Shown: piece by piece, positions 16,037 to 24,391 of the stretch
Numbering within the stretch: position 1 is the first letter of the stretch
How the letters are laid out: every line of letters starts with the position of its first letter
Position numbers and translations under genes: made by a program
The notes under the pieces: generated by a model
Databases searched by the model: none
What the model was told of the DNA's origin: nothing
The model's input: only the letters and a program-made list of their open reading frames with translations
NCBI RefSeq assembly: GCF_001676615.1
Contig: NZ_LYXZ01000027.1
Location: forward strand, 62,001 to 126,000
Direction: 5' to 3'
Source: Labrys sp. WJW
GTDB lineage: Bacteria > Pseudomonadota > Alphaproteobacteria > Rhizobiales > Labraceae
Length of the DNA: 64,000 bases

Positions 16037-17025
16037 ACGGTTTCCTCTTCTGGAGATGCTGCCGGCCTTTTTGGAGACAGAACCGGATTGTCGGGTCGGT
16101 GAGCTGGATTCGGGAGGGTCCGGGACGGTGCGATGGGACGCAACAGCCGCGACAACGTCGCCCGCAGGCTTCCCCCCACGGCCGCCTTGTCCTGACGGGC
16201 GAGGCCCTGTGTCATGCGGTCGAGCACCATGGCGAGCAGCACGATGGCGATGCCGCCGACGGCCGCCATGCCGACATCGAGGCGGCCAAGCCCCTGCAGC
16301 ACGACCAGCCCCAGCCCTTCGGCACCGATCATGGCGACGATCACCGACATCACCATTGCCGTCAGCACCGTCTGGTTCAGGCCCCCGAGGATCGTCGGCA
16401 TTGCCAGGGGCAGCTGGACCTCCCACAGAAGCTGGCGATCGGTGGCGCCGAACGCCCGGCCGGCCTCGACCATCTCGGCATCGACCATGCGGATCCCCAG
16501 ATTGGTGAAGCGGATCAATGGCGGCACCGCTGCCACGATCACGGCGACGCCGCCTGCAATCGTGCCGACACCGAACAGCATGACAACAGGCACGAGATAA
16601 ACGAAGCTCGGGGTCGTCTGCATCACATCGAGAATGGGACGAACCACCGCCCAGGTGCGATCGCTGCGCGCGCACAGGACCCCGAATGGAATGCCGATGA
16701 TCACGCAGATCACGATCGCGGTGGCGATCAGGGACAGGGTCGTCATGGCATCGGACCACAATCCGATGAAGGCGATGAACACGAACGAAAGGAGCGTGAA
16801 GATACCGACGCCACGCGAGGCGACGCGCCATGCAACCAGCGCAAACAGCACGGACAGGATCGGAAAGGGGATCAGATGCAGCAGCCCATTGATCGCGTTG
16901 AGCAGCGTTTCCACCGGCCATTTGATCGTCTGGAACAAGGGACGGAAGTGCAGTGCCAGCCAGCGGACGCCATCCTGGATCCATTGATCGAGCGGAATGA
17001 CGTAGAGATTTTGGACATCGAACAT
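16033..17025 (-). CDS. proW: Glycine betaine/proline-type ABC permease
   Basis: A 330-residue inner-membrane protein with about seven hydrophobic segments, in the OpuAB/ProW family. The cytoplasmic EAA-type loop for ATPase contact is MVEAGRAFGATDRQLLWEVQLP, and the helix GLNQTVLTAMVMSVIVAMIG is characteristic of ProW. The amphipathic start MFDVQNLYVIPLDQWIQDGV resembles the periplasmic N-terminus of ProW. It starts five bases after the proV stop and overlaps proX by four bases. It forms the channel of the quaternary-amine importer. Confidence 0.9.
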   Translation of the reverse strand: MFDVQNLYVIPLDQWIQDGVRWLALHFRPLFQTIKWPVETLLNAINGLLHLIPFPILSVLFALVAWRVASRGVGIFTLLSFVFIAFIGLWSDAMTTLSLIATAIVICVIIGIPFGVLCARSDRTWAVVRPILDVMQTTPSFVYLVPVVMLFGVGTIAGGVAVIVAAVPPLIRFTNLGIRMVDAEMVEAGRAFGATDRQLLWEVQLPLAMPTILGGLNQTVLTAMVMSVIVAMIGAEGLGLVVLQGLGRLDVGMAAVGGIAIVLLAMVLDRMTQGLARQDKAAVGGSLRATLSRLLRPIAPSRTLPNPAHRPDNPVLSPKRPAASPEEETV

Positions 17026-17029
17026 GAGG

Positions 17030-18226
17030 TCAGGCTCCCGTCATCCGGGACTGCGCGGGTGCAGCGGCAGGCGTTGCGATGCGAGCGAGAATCCGCACGG
17101 GATCGACCCGGCCCAGGAACTGGCCATCGTCATCCACGACAGCAATGGGCCGATCGGGCCGGTAGATGCCGGCAATGTCGGCCAGGCGGGCGGTATTGCG
17201 AACCGCCTCATAATCCTGCGTCAGGAGCTGCCTCACATCCATGCCACGACGCAAATCGCCGATGCGGCTGCTGTCGATCACGCCGGCGATGCGATGACGC
17301 TCGTCGACGACGAATGTGCTGCCGCTGCGCCCAGCCATGTCCGCCGCTTCATGACCTGCGGCCAGGGTCAGGGGCTGGCAAGGCTCCATGACGGAGGCGG
17401 CGTCGAATAGCCGGGCGCGATCGATGTCGCGGGTGAACGCCGCAACATAGGGATGTCTTGGATCGAGTACGATGTCCTGCGGCGTTCCTTCGCGCATCAC
17501 CATGCCATCGGCCATGATGGCAACGCGGCTGCCGAGTTTGAGGGCTTCCTGGAAGTCATGGGTGATGAAGAGGATCGTTTTTCTGAGCGTGCGCTGCAAC
17601 CGCAGCAATTCGTCCTGCATCTCGCTGCGGATGAGGGGATCGAGGGCGCTGAAGGCCTCGTCCATGATCAGCACGTCGGCCTCCGTGGCCAGCGCTCGCG
17701 CCAGGCCGACGCGCTGGCGCATGCCGCCGCTGAGCGCTTTGGGCAGGTGATTGGCCCAGGCCGAGAGCCCGACGACATCCAGGACCTCGAGCGCCTTCTT
17801 GCGGCGCTCGCCTGCACCGACGCCACGCAATTTGAGGCCGAACTCGGCATTCTCGATGACGGTACGGTTGGGCAGGAGCGCAAAGTGCTGGAACACCATC
17901 GAAACCCGGGTTCTGCGGATTTCGCGCAGACGAGCCTGGCTCGTCCCTGTTACCGGCTCGCCATCGATCGTGATCGTGCCCGCATCCGGCTCGATCAGTC
18001 GGTTGATGCATCGCGCGAGCGTCGACTTGCCCGAACCGGACAAGCCCATGATCATGTAGATCGACCCGACAGGCACCGAGATCGACACATCACACAGTCC
18101 CACGACCTGCCCGGTTCTGGCCAGCACCGTTTCCTTGGTCTCACCCGACTTCAATAGGTCCAGGGCACGATCCGGCGCGTTGCCGAAAATCTTGTACAGA
18201 TTTCTGATCGCTATGCGGTCCGTCAC
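17030..18226 (-). CDS. proV: Glycine betaine/proline-type ABC ATPase with CBS domains
   Basis: A 398-residue ATPase. Walker A is GLSGSGKST, the signature LSGGMRQRVGLARAL, Walker B VLIMDEAFSALDP, and the switch His lies in FITHDFQEAL. Residues from about 285 to 385 form a CBS pair (FVVDERHRIAGVIDSSRI; PIAVVDDDGQFLGRVDPVRI), which in OpuA senses ionic strength or nucleotides. A GTG start at 18226 is chosen because the product then begins VTDRIAIRNLYKIFG, as in ProV, with GGAG upstream. It is the first gene of proVWX and diverges from the isochorismatase gene. Osmoregulation is plausible but not shown. Confidence 0.9.
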   Translation of the reverse strand: MTDRIAIRNLYKIFGNAPDRALDLLKSGETKETVLARTGQVVGLCDVSISVPVGSIYMIMGLSGSGKSTLARCINRLIEPDAGTITIDGEPVTGTSQARLREIRRTRVSMVFQHFALLPNRTVIENAEFGLKLRGVGAGERRKKALEVLDVVGLSAWANHLPKALSGGMRQRVGLARALATEADVLIMDEAFSALDPLIRSEMQDELLRLQRTLRKTILFITHDFQEALKLGSRVAIMADGMVMREGTPQDIVLDPRHPYVAAFTRDIDRARLFDAASVMEPCQPLTLAAGHEAADMAGRSGSTFVVDERHRIAGVIDSSRIGDLRRGMDVRQLLTQDYEAVRNTARLADIAGIYRPDRPIAVVDDDGQFLGRVDPVRILARIATPAAAPAQSRMTGA

Positions 18227-18426
18227 GTCTTTCTCCGTTCCCCTGCAGGCCTTGCGCAAAGTTTTGGCCAATGCTGCACTGCCATTCCAGCCAGTAAAGG
18301 GCCCGCACCGGCGACCGTCTTCCATCGCGTCGGAGGAGCAGGTTGCCTGTGTATCCTAGGAAAGGCAGCATGCGCGGTTGCGCGGTACCATCGTAACTAG
18401 TTTGGGACACCATCGGGAGGAATTGC

Positions 18427-19062
18427 GTGCTCACGGCGCTGACCAATCCGGCCCTCGTGGTCGTGGATATGCAAAACGACTTCGTTCGCGTGGGAGCTCC
18501 CATGGAAGTGCCCGCTGCCCGCGACACGATCGCGTCGATCCGGGCCTTGCTGGCCGGCTTCCGCAATCGCGGCAGGCCGGTGATCTTCACCCGCTACGTC
18601 GCCGACATGCGTTACAGGCCGCTCGCAGCCAAGCTCGATTGGCTTGGCCTGCTCGATGCGCCAACCAGGGCCTGTGTGCCCGGCTTCCAGCGCGGCTATG
18701 GCGATGTGGAAGGCACGCGCGATGCCGCAGCCGTCATCGACGAACTGCCGCCTCGGGCCGGCGAGCCGGTTATCGACAAGGTCTATTTCAGCGCCTTCCA
18801 CGAAACCGATCTGGACGCCCGGCTGCGTGAACGCGGCGTCGACGGCCTCGTCTTTGCGGGAACCGTGACCGAGATGTGCGTCGAGGACAGTGCCCGCCAC
18901 GCCGTGCACCACGGATACCCCACCATCCTGGTCAGCGATGCGGTATCGTCAAATCATCCGCCGAGCCAGCAAGCGACGCTCGATGCTTTTGCCCGCAACT
19001 ATGGCTGGGTCATGAACACCGCTGAGGTCCTGGAGACGTTTGCAATGCCCACAACGGCGTAA
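18427..19062 (+). CDS. Isochorismatase-family cysteine hydrolase (RutB/biuret hydrolase-like)
   Basis: A 211-residue hydrolase with the Asp-Lys-Cys triad of the family: D14 in VVVDMQNDF, K118 in VIDKVYFSAF and C151 in GTVTEMCVEDSARHA. Relatives cleave C-N bonds in ureidoacrylate (RutB), biuret, carbamoylsarcosine or nicotinamide. GGGAGGAATTGC precedes a GTG start at 18427. It is transcribed toward a minus-strand block of a luciferase-like monooxygenase, flavin reductase and alpha/beta hydrolase, the same set of activities that surrounds RutB in the pyrimidine pathway, so an amide or carbamoyl intermediate is a reasonable guess. Confidence 0.85.
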   Translation: MLTALTNPALVVVDMQNDFVRVGAPMEVPAARDTIASIRALLAGFRNRGRPVIFTRYVADMRYRPLAAKLDWLGLLDAPTRACVPGFQRGYGDVEGTRDAAAVIDELPPRAGEPVIDKVYFSAFHETDLDARLRERGVDGLVFAGTVTEMCVEDSARHAVHHGYPTILVSDAVSSNHPPSQQATLDAFARNYGWVMNTAEVLETFAMPTTA

Positions 19063-19079
19063 CCTCTCGAATATTCAGG

Positions 19080-19394
19080 TCAGCGCAGCGGCGAGAAATC
19101 GGTCGGTACCAGAATACGGTTGTCCAACGTATCGATCGTCTCGGTCAACTTCGCCGTGAAAGCCTGCCAGGCGGGATCGGCGGCCAGCCGGCGACGCCGT
19201 TCGGCCCGGTCGTTCAGGTCCTGATAGCCCCACAGGTGCACGACGTGATTCAGCGGCCCGATCTCGGTCTGGAAGTAGCCGATGAGATTGCCGAGGATCG
19301 GCTGCTGGATGGCGAGACCTTCCTCCCGCACCAGCTGGAGATAGCGCGAGAGCTTGCCCGCCTTGATCTTGTAGATGCGTTCCTCGACGATCAT
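19080..19394 (-). CDS. NIPSNAP-family protein
   Basis: A 104-residue dimeric alpha+beta-barrel type protein. It starts MIVEERIYKIKAGKLSRYLQ and carries GYFQTEIGPLNHVVHLWGYQ and DLNDRAERRRRLAADPAWQAF, the NIPSNAP signature. Bacterial members are small proteins often encoded in catabolic clusters; the biochemical role is not established. GGAGGGATC lies directly before the ATG at 19394, and the start overlaps the upstream decarboxylase-family stop by four bases, so it is the last gene of the minus-strand block. Confidence 0.85.
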   Translation of the reverse strand: MIVEERIYKIKAGKLSRYLQLVREEGLAIQQPILGNLIGYFQTEIGPLNHVVHLWGYQDLNDRAERRRRLAADPAWQAFTAKLTETIDTLDNRILVPTDFSPLR

Positions 19395-19795
19395 GATCCC
19401 TCCGGTGCCTTCCCGGCCTCCGCTTCCATCTCCTGGCGCACGGCGCGGGCAACACGGAAGGCTTCCACGCCTGCCGGCACACCGCAATAAACCGCAATCT
19501 GGATCAACGCGGCCCGTAATTCCTTGTCCGTCAAACCGTTGCGGATCGCGCCACGGAAATGCACCTTGAATTCGTGCATCCTGCCCAACGCCGCCAGCAT
19601 GCCCAGGTTCAGCAAGCTGCGCTGGGCCAATGACAAACTCTCGTCTGTCCAGCACTGGCCCCAGCAATATTCGTTGAGGACATCCTGGAACGGCGCTGAA
19701 AATTCGTCGGCATTCGCGCGTGCCGCATCCACATAGCTGTCGCCAAGAACGGTCCGGCGCACCTTTTCGCCCTGCGCCCGCAGATCCTTGTCCAT
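19391..19795 (-). CDS. Carboxymuconolactone decarboxylase-family protein
   Basis: A 134-residue all-helical protein of the CMD/AhpD superfamily. LAQRSLLNLGMLAALGRMHE and VHFRGAIRNGLTDKELRAAL with QIAVYCGVPAGVEAFRVAR match the gamma-carboxymuconolactone decarboxylase branch (PcaC-like). It lacks the CxxC pair of AhpD-type peroxidases. The ATG at 19795 is preferred because GGGAG lies at the right distance; a start seven codons earlier is possible. It follows an alpha/beta hydrolase gene and overlaps the NIPSNAP gene. Pairing with an enol-lactonase-like hydrolase recalls the protocatechuate pathway, but the other genes do not fit that pathway. Confidence 0.83.
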   Translation of the reverse strand: MDKDLRAQGEKVRRTVLGDSYVDAARANADEFSAPFQDVLNEYCWGQCWTDESLSLAQRSLLNLGMLAALGRMHEFKVHFRGAIRNGLTDKELRAALIQIAVYCGVPAGVEAFRVARAVRQEMEAEAGKAPEGS

Positions 19796-19812
19796 GTCCA
19801 ACTCCCGACCCA

Positions 19813-20625
19813 TCAAGAAAGGAAACTCCGCATCAGCCGAGCGACCTCGGCCGGTGCCTCGATCAGGATCGAATGACGCTTGCCGGGCAGGATGTCCAGC
19901 CGCGAGTTGGCAATGCGCTCATGCATCAGCCTGGCCATGCGCGGGTTGGAGCCCTGGTCCTCCTCCCCCGTTGCGATCAGCGTCGGGCAGGCGATTGCGC
20001 CGATCTCATCGCCGAAATCGCTTTCGGCAAGCACTCGATAGGCCGCCGCATAGCAATCGGGATCATTGGCCGCATTGCGCTGGCGCAGCCTCGCCATCAA
20101 GTCGGGATTGGCGTGCTGGAATGCGTCACTGAACCAGCGGCCGACGGAATTGTCATAGTGCGAGCCCGGCTCCTTGGTCTGGAGCAGGCGCAGGCGGTTG
20201 AGCACGCGCTCCTTCTCATCCTCGTTGCGACCGGCAACGGTGGCAAGCAGCATGATGCTCTCGATACGGCCGGGATGATCCAGCGCGGCGCGCTGGGCGA
20301 TCAGGCCGCCCAGCGAAAAGCCGGCAAGCACAAATCTGCCGAAGCCGGCATTGTCGGCCAGGGCGAACAGTTCCCGCACGAAATCATCGATCTCGTAGCG
20401 TCCTTTTACCCGCGCCGAGCCGCCATGGCCGCGCAGGTCGAAGCGCAGGATGCGAAAATGCGGCGCAAGGCGCTCCACGACTCCGTCCCAGGCCTCCAGA
20501 TAGGAACCAACCCCGTGCACGAGGACGAGGGGGCGTGTTCCCTCTCCCTCGAGCCGGTAGCGAATGGCGACGCCATCGATGTCGAGCGTGGCGTCGATCG
20601 TCGGGGATGCCGGCTTCGTCATCAT
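19813..20625 (-). CDS. Alpha/beta hydrolase (enol-lactonase/RutD-like)
   Basis: A 270-residue serine hydrolase. The nucleophile is S104 in LAGFSLGGLIAQ, the oxyanion motif is LVHGVGS, the catalytic acid probably lies near ATGEEDQGSNP and the His in GKRHSILIEAP. A helical cap (about residues 130-200) is present. It resembles 3-oxoadipate enol-lactonase and RutD, which releases a carbamate product in uracil breakdown. The start overlaps the monooxygenase stop by four bases. It acts presumably in the cytoplasm on an ester, lactone or carbamate intermediate made by its neighbours. Confidence 0.85.
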   Translation of the reverse strand: MMTKPASPTIDATLDIDGVAIRYRLEGEGTRPLVLVHGVGSYLEAWDGVVERLAPHFRILRFDLRGHGGSARVKGRYEIDDFVRELFALADNAGFGRFVLAGFSLGGLIAQRAALDHPGRIESIMLLATVAGRNEDEKERVLNRLRLLQTKEPGSHYDNSVGRWFSDAFQHANPDLMARLRQRNAANDPDCYAAAYRVLAESDFGDEIGAIACPTLIATGEEDQGSNPRMARLMHERIANSRLDILPGKRHSILIEAPAEVARLMRSFLS

Positions 20626-21704
20626 GCGATTGCCCGTGCCTTTTGCTTCGCAGCATCGCGTTCGCGCGCTGCGAAAACCGGCATGACCTCCCGGATGAAC
20701 AGGTCGAGCGACTTCTTCTGCACCTCGATCGGCAGATTGAACGCAAGGCCGAGGCAGAACTGGTCGACGCCGGCAGCCTCATAGACCATCAGCTTCTCGA
20801 TCACCTCGTCGGGCGTGCCGAACAGGAGGTTGTCGCGGATCGACCGCGGGTCATATTCGCTGCGATTGGCAACCGTCTCATAGGGCACGGCCTTGGGGAA
20901 GCCGTTGGTCACCGTGCCGATGTTCTGGAACAGGTTCTCGAAAGCGCGGCCATAGTCGATGCTGGCGCGCACCGGCACTTCCCAGTCTTCCGGACGGGCG
21001 TAGACACAGCTGCGGCGCAGCATCATGAAACGCGGACGCGCCACATTCGGATGGTCGGAGACCGCCTTGCCAAACTTGTCCGCCAGGATGCCGACCTCGG
21101 CCATGGGCCGCGACAGCGGCGTCGACAGGATGTTGTAGCCGTTGCGCACCGCCCAGTCGAAGGTACCGGGGTCGCGCGCAGCCACCCAGATCGGGGGAGA
21201 CGGCTGTTGCAAAGGCTTGGGCACGGAGGTCGCAAGCGGGAACTTGTAATACTTGCCCTCATGGGCATAGTCGCCCGCCCATAGCTTTTGCACCGCCGGC
21301 AGGAGCTCCTGCATGTAGGCGACCCCTTCTTGCTGGGGTATGCCGCCGGCCATGCGGTCGAACTCGTATTGATAGGCGCCGCGGGCAATGCCGAACTCCA
21401 GCCTGCCGCCCGTCAGATGGTCGCAAAGCGCCGCCTCGCCGGCAAGGCGCAGAGGGTTCCAGTATGGCGCCACCACGGTGGCAGTCCCCAAGCGGATCCG
21501 CTCGGTATGGGCGCCCCACCAGGTCAGGATCTGGAATGGATTGGGAGCAATCGTGAACTCGATCGTGTGATGCTCGGCGGACCAGATCGTCTCGAAGCCC
21601 CCGGCATCGGCCATGCGCACGAGTTCGAGGGTCTCGTTGACCACCTGCTGCATCGGCTTGTCGGGACTGAACCGCTCCATGGCCAGGGCGACGGAAAACT
21701 TCAT
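20622..21704 (-). CDS. Luciferase-like (LLM) flavin-dependent monooxygenase
   Basis: A 360-residue TIM-barrel protein beginning MKFSVALAMERFSPD. Diagnostic blocks are ETIWSAEHHTIEFTIAPNP, RIRLGTATVVAPYWNPLRLA, DHLTGGRLEFGIARGAYQYE and PSPPIWVAARDPGTFDWAVR, all typical of class C flavoprotein monooxygenases. These use reduced FMN from a partner reductase and oxygen; the flavin reductase is encoded two genes upstream at 23269-24282. RutA, nitrilotriacetate monooxygenase and alkane monooxygenases belong here, so N-heterocycle ring opening or C-N oxidation are candidate reactions. It sits between an aldehyde dehydrogenase and an alpha/beta hydrolase gene. Confidence 0.88.
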   Translation of the reverse strand: MKFSVALAMERFSPDKPMQQVVNETLELVRMADAGGFETIWSAEHHTIEFTIAPNPFQILTWWGAHTERIRLGTATVVAPYWNPLRLAGEAALCDHLTGGRLEFGIARGAYQYEFDRMAGGIPQQEGVAYMQELLPAVQKLWAGDYAHEGKYYKFPLATSVPKPLQQPSPPIWVAARDPGTFDWAVRNGYNILSTPLSRPMAEVGILADKFGKAVSDHPNVARPRFMMLRRSCVYARPEDWEVPVRASIDYGRAFENLFQNIGTVTNGFPKAVPYETVANRSEYDPRSIRDNLLFGTPDEVIEKLMVYEAAGVDQFCLGLAFNLPIEVQKKSLDLFIREVMPVFAARERDAAKQKARAIA

Positions 21705-21752
21705 GGCGAATACCTCTTCAGATAATGCGGCCGCGGCGATGCGCGAATGCCG

Positions 21753-23264
21753 TCAGCGCAGGCGAATGACAAACGGGTCCTGGGTGGCGCCGGAATAGTC
21801 GAGGACGACGTTCTTCAGACGGGAGAACTCGCGCATGACCTCGAAGCCGCCGCGCTTGCCGTAGCCGCTTTCCTTGAAGCCGCCGGAAGGCGACATGTAA
21901 GCAGCGGAGCGATAGGTATTGATCCACACCGTGCCGGCATCGACATTGCGGGCAAAGCGCATGGCCCGGTCGATATCGCGGGTCCAGATGCCGGCCGCGA
22001 GGCCGTAGTTGGTGTCGTTGGCGAGCGCGATCAGTTCGGCCTCGTCGCGGAACGGCACGACGCCGACGACCGGGCCGAAGATCTCGTCGCGCATGAAGCG
22101 CATGTCGTTGCGGGCCTCGGCCAGCACCGTGGGCTCGTAGTACCAGCCCTTGGCAAGCGCTTCGTCCTGGGGACGACGACCGCCGATCGCCAGGCGGGCC
22201 CCATCCGCGACGCCATAGCCGACATATTGCTCGACCTTGGCAAGCTGGGCCTCCAGGGCCAGGGGCCCGAGTTCGGTGTCATCCGCGGCCGGGTTGCCGA
22301 TGCGGATGCGCGACGTCCGCTCGACGAGCCGCTCGAGGAACTCGTCATAGATGCCTGCCTCGACGAAGCAGCGCGATCCGGCGATGCAGGTCTGGCCCGC
22401 CGCGGCAAAGACGCCGGCGACCACCCCGTTGACGGTGCGGTCGAGATCGACATCGCCGAACACCACATGGGGTGATTTGCCGCCGAGTTCCATCTGGGTT
22501 GAAACAAGCCGGCCTGCGGCATTGGCGGCAATGCGCCGTCCCGTGGCGGTGCTGCCGGTGAAGGTGATCTTGGCGACGTCGGGATGGAGGGTCAGGGCCT
22601 CGCCTGCGGTGGCTCCGCCGCCGGTCACCACGTTGAAGACACCGGGGGGAAAGCCGGCGCGATCGATCAGTTCGGCCAGCGCCAGTGTGGAAGCCGACGT
22701 GTGTTCGGACGGCTTGGCGACGATGGTGTTGCCGATCGCCAGGCATGGCGCCAAAGTGCCGCTCAGCAGCATGAGCGGGGAGTTCCAGGGCGAGATCATG
22801 CCGATCACGCCGATCGGCTCGCGCAGCGTGAAATTCAGCATGTCGAGCTTGTTGACCGGGATGGTCTCGCCATGCAGCTTGTCGGCCATGCCGGCAAAAT
22901 AGAGATAGGTATCCGGCGCGGCCCGCATTTGGGCGCGCATTTCCTTGAGCAGCTTGCCATTGTCGCGCATCTCGATCGCCGCCAGTTCGTCGGCGTTCTC
23001 GGCGATGAGGTCGGCGAGCCTGCGCAGCATCTTGCCGCGCTCGGTTTGGGTGATGCGGCGCCAGGCCGGATCCCTGAAGGCCTTCTTCGCCGCCTGAACC
23101 GCGGCGTCGACATCCTCGGCGTTGCCGTCGGCGGCCATGTACCAGGGCTCGGCCGTGGTCGGATCATGGCTTGGTAGATAGCGGCCCGAGTTCGGCGCCA
23201 CGCGCTCGCCTGCGATATACAGGTCCTGGCGCGACCCTTCGATCGCCTTCAGCGTCAGTTCCAT
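21753..23264 (-). CDS. Aldehyde dehydrogenase (NAD(P)-dependent)
   Basis: A 503-residue ALDH of the betaine-aldehyde/hydroxymuconic-semialdehyde type. The catalytic base is E259 in QMELGGKSPH and the nucleophile C293 in AAGQTCIAGSR; the cofactor Lys is present in IVAKPSEHT and the oxyanion Asn in SPWNSP. The C-terminal FGGFKES-type block reads SGGFKESGYGKRGGFE. It starts five bases after the flavin reductase stop and is followed by the monooxygenase 48 bases later. It probably oxidises an aldehyde produced after monooxygenation or hydrolysis. Confidence 0.88.
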   Translation of the reverse strand: MELTLKAIEGSRQDLYIAGERVAPNSGRYLPSHDPTTAEPWYMAADGNAEDVDAAVQAAKKAFRDPAWRRITQTERGKMLRRLADLIAENADELAAIEMRDNGKLLKEMRAQMRAAPDTYLYFAGMADKLHGETIPVNKLDMLNFTLREPIGVIGMISPWNSPLMLLSGTLAPCLAIGNTIVAKPSEHTSASTLALAELIDRAGFPPGVFNVVTGGGATAGEALTLHPDVAKITFTGSTATGRRIAANAAGRLVSTQMELGGKSPHVVFGDVDLDRTVNGVVAGVFAAAGQTCIAGSRCFVEAGIYDEFLERLVERTSRIRIGNPAADDTELGPLALEAQLAKVEQYVGYGVADGARLAIGGRRPQDEALAKGWYYEPTVLAEARNDMRFMRDEIFGPVVGVVPFRDEAELIALANDTNYGLAAGIWTRDIDRAMRFARNVDAGTVWINTYRSAAYMSPSGGFKESGYGKRGGFEVMREFSRLKNVVLDYSGATQDPFVIRLR

Positions 23265-23268
23265 CGTA

Positions 23269-24282
23269 TCAGCCTTTCGTGATCACGGTATCGGCGGTCA
23301 CGCCGTTCGGCGCACGCCAGGGGCGCGGCGCGCCATCGATCATCGCCACACGGCCCCCGGCGCTGGAATCGACATAGATGCCGAAACGGGCCTCGCTGCG
23401 CTCCTGCAGATAGCGGCGCAGCATGGCCCTGATCTGCCGCACCGGAATGCGATCCCAGGGGAGGTCTTCCGCAGCAAAGAACGCCAGCGACTGGGGCATT
23501 TCGGGCAGCGCCCGCAGTGTGGCAGCCAATTCACCCCGGTAGACGATGTATCCCGGCTCGCGGTCGGCAACGTCGAACACCGAATAGAGAAACGCCTCCT
23601 CGGTCAGCAGGGCGACGGCGCCCTTGTCGTCGAGGGCGACTTCGTTGCCGGGCTTGCGGTAGCGGGCCGTCGGGAGTTCCCAGCCACCCCTGCCGTCATC
23701 GCGCAGCAGGATGCGCCCCTCATGCTCGACGAGATAGCCGATCATCATGCGATGCGAGGGTGTCCAGCCCTGGGGCATCGGGTGCTCGACCGTGACATAG
23801 CTGCCCCGGCAAAAGCCAAGCGGCGCGACCGGGCTGGTGCCGAAAGCGCGCACATGCCCGATCAGGATGATGTGGTCGCCCGCATCGACACGGTTGTGAA
23901 CGGTGCAATCGAACCAGGTGAGGCTATCGGTGAGAACCGGCGTGCCGGTGTGGACGGTGTCGTGGTTGATCGCATCGAATTTGGTCGTCGACTTCGATGC
24001 GAAGACGCCCGCGACATCCTTCTGGTGCTCATGCAGCACGTTGACGGCGAAGTGCTCGGCGGCGCTGAAGACGGGAAAGCTGCTCGCCTTCTTTCCTATG
24101 CATACGAGCAAGAGCGGCGGATCGAGCGACACCGAGGTGAAGGAGTTGGCGGTCATGCCGCGCGGCGTTCCGTCCGCCTCGCGCGTCGTCACGACCGTTA
24201 CCCCGGTCACGAAAGTGCCGAATGCCCTGCGCAATTCGACGGGATCGATCGGGCTTTGCTCTTGTTCAGTCGCGGTCACCAT
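23269..24282 (-). CDS. Flavin reductase domain fused to a Nudix-like domain
   Basis: A 337-residue two-domain protein. Residues 12-165 are a DIM6/NTAB (RutF, HpaC) flavin reductase: LRRAFGTFVTGVTVVTTREA, GMTANSFTSVSLDPPLLLVC, FAVNVLHEHQKDVAGVFA and GDHIILIGHVRAFG. Such enzymes supply reduced FMN to LLM monooxygenases like the one encoded downstream. Residues from about 175 to 310 (MMIGYLVEHEGRILLRDDGR, then GWELPTARY) resemble a Nudix hydrolase core. The GX5EX7REUXEEXGU box is not intact: only EVALDDKGAVALLTEEAFLY is visible, so this half may bind rather than hydrolyse a nucleotide. ATG at 24282 follows AAAGGCAGGG. Confidence 0.82.
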   Translation of the reverse strand: MVTATEQEQSPIDPVELRRAFGTFVTGVTVVTTREADGTPRGMTANSFTSVSLDPPLLLVCIGKKASSFPVFSAAEHFAVNVLHEHQKDVAGVFASKSTTKFDAINHDTVHTGTPVLTDSLTWFDCTVHNRVDAGDHIILIGHVRAFGTSPVAPLGFCRGSYVTVEHPMPQGWTPSHRMMIGYLVEHEGRILLRDDGRGGWELPTARYRKPGNEVALDDKGAVALLTEEAFLYSVFDVADREPGYIVYRGELAATLRALPEMPQSLAFFAAEDLPWDRIPVRQIRAMLRRYLQERSEARFGIYVDSSAGGRVAMIDGAPRPWRAPNGVTADTVITKG

Positions 24283-24336
24283 GCGCCCTGCCTTTCCAGC
24301 TTCCGGAAAGGATAGGGACGGCAGGCGGGGGCTTCT

Positions 24337-24353
24337 TCCTGCGTTCCGCAGGA
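24337..24353. other. Short perfect hairpin upstream of the flavin reductase gene
   Basis: TCCTGCG (24337-24343) and CGCAGGA (24347-24353) with a TTC loop lie between the PucR-family stop and the flavin reductase start. No U-run follows. It may be an operator half of the local regulator or a weak termination stem. A copy of the ten-base word CATCCTCCTA lies nearby at 24365-24374. Confidence 0.4.
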
Positions 24354-24391
24354 GAGAGTTCCCTCATCCTCCTAGGTGAAGAAGCAGCGGG

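Noticed and set aside
14999..16984. Long fusion-like frame joining proW-region sequence to ProX
   Set aside because: The first 310 codons are an out-of-frame reading of proW. The real ProX starts at 16036 with a signal peptide.
18427..24282. Canonical rut pyrimidine operon
   Set aside because: RutC, RutE and RutG are missing and several additional enzymes are present, so the rut names were not applied.
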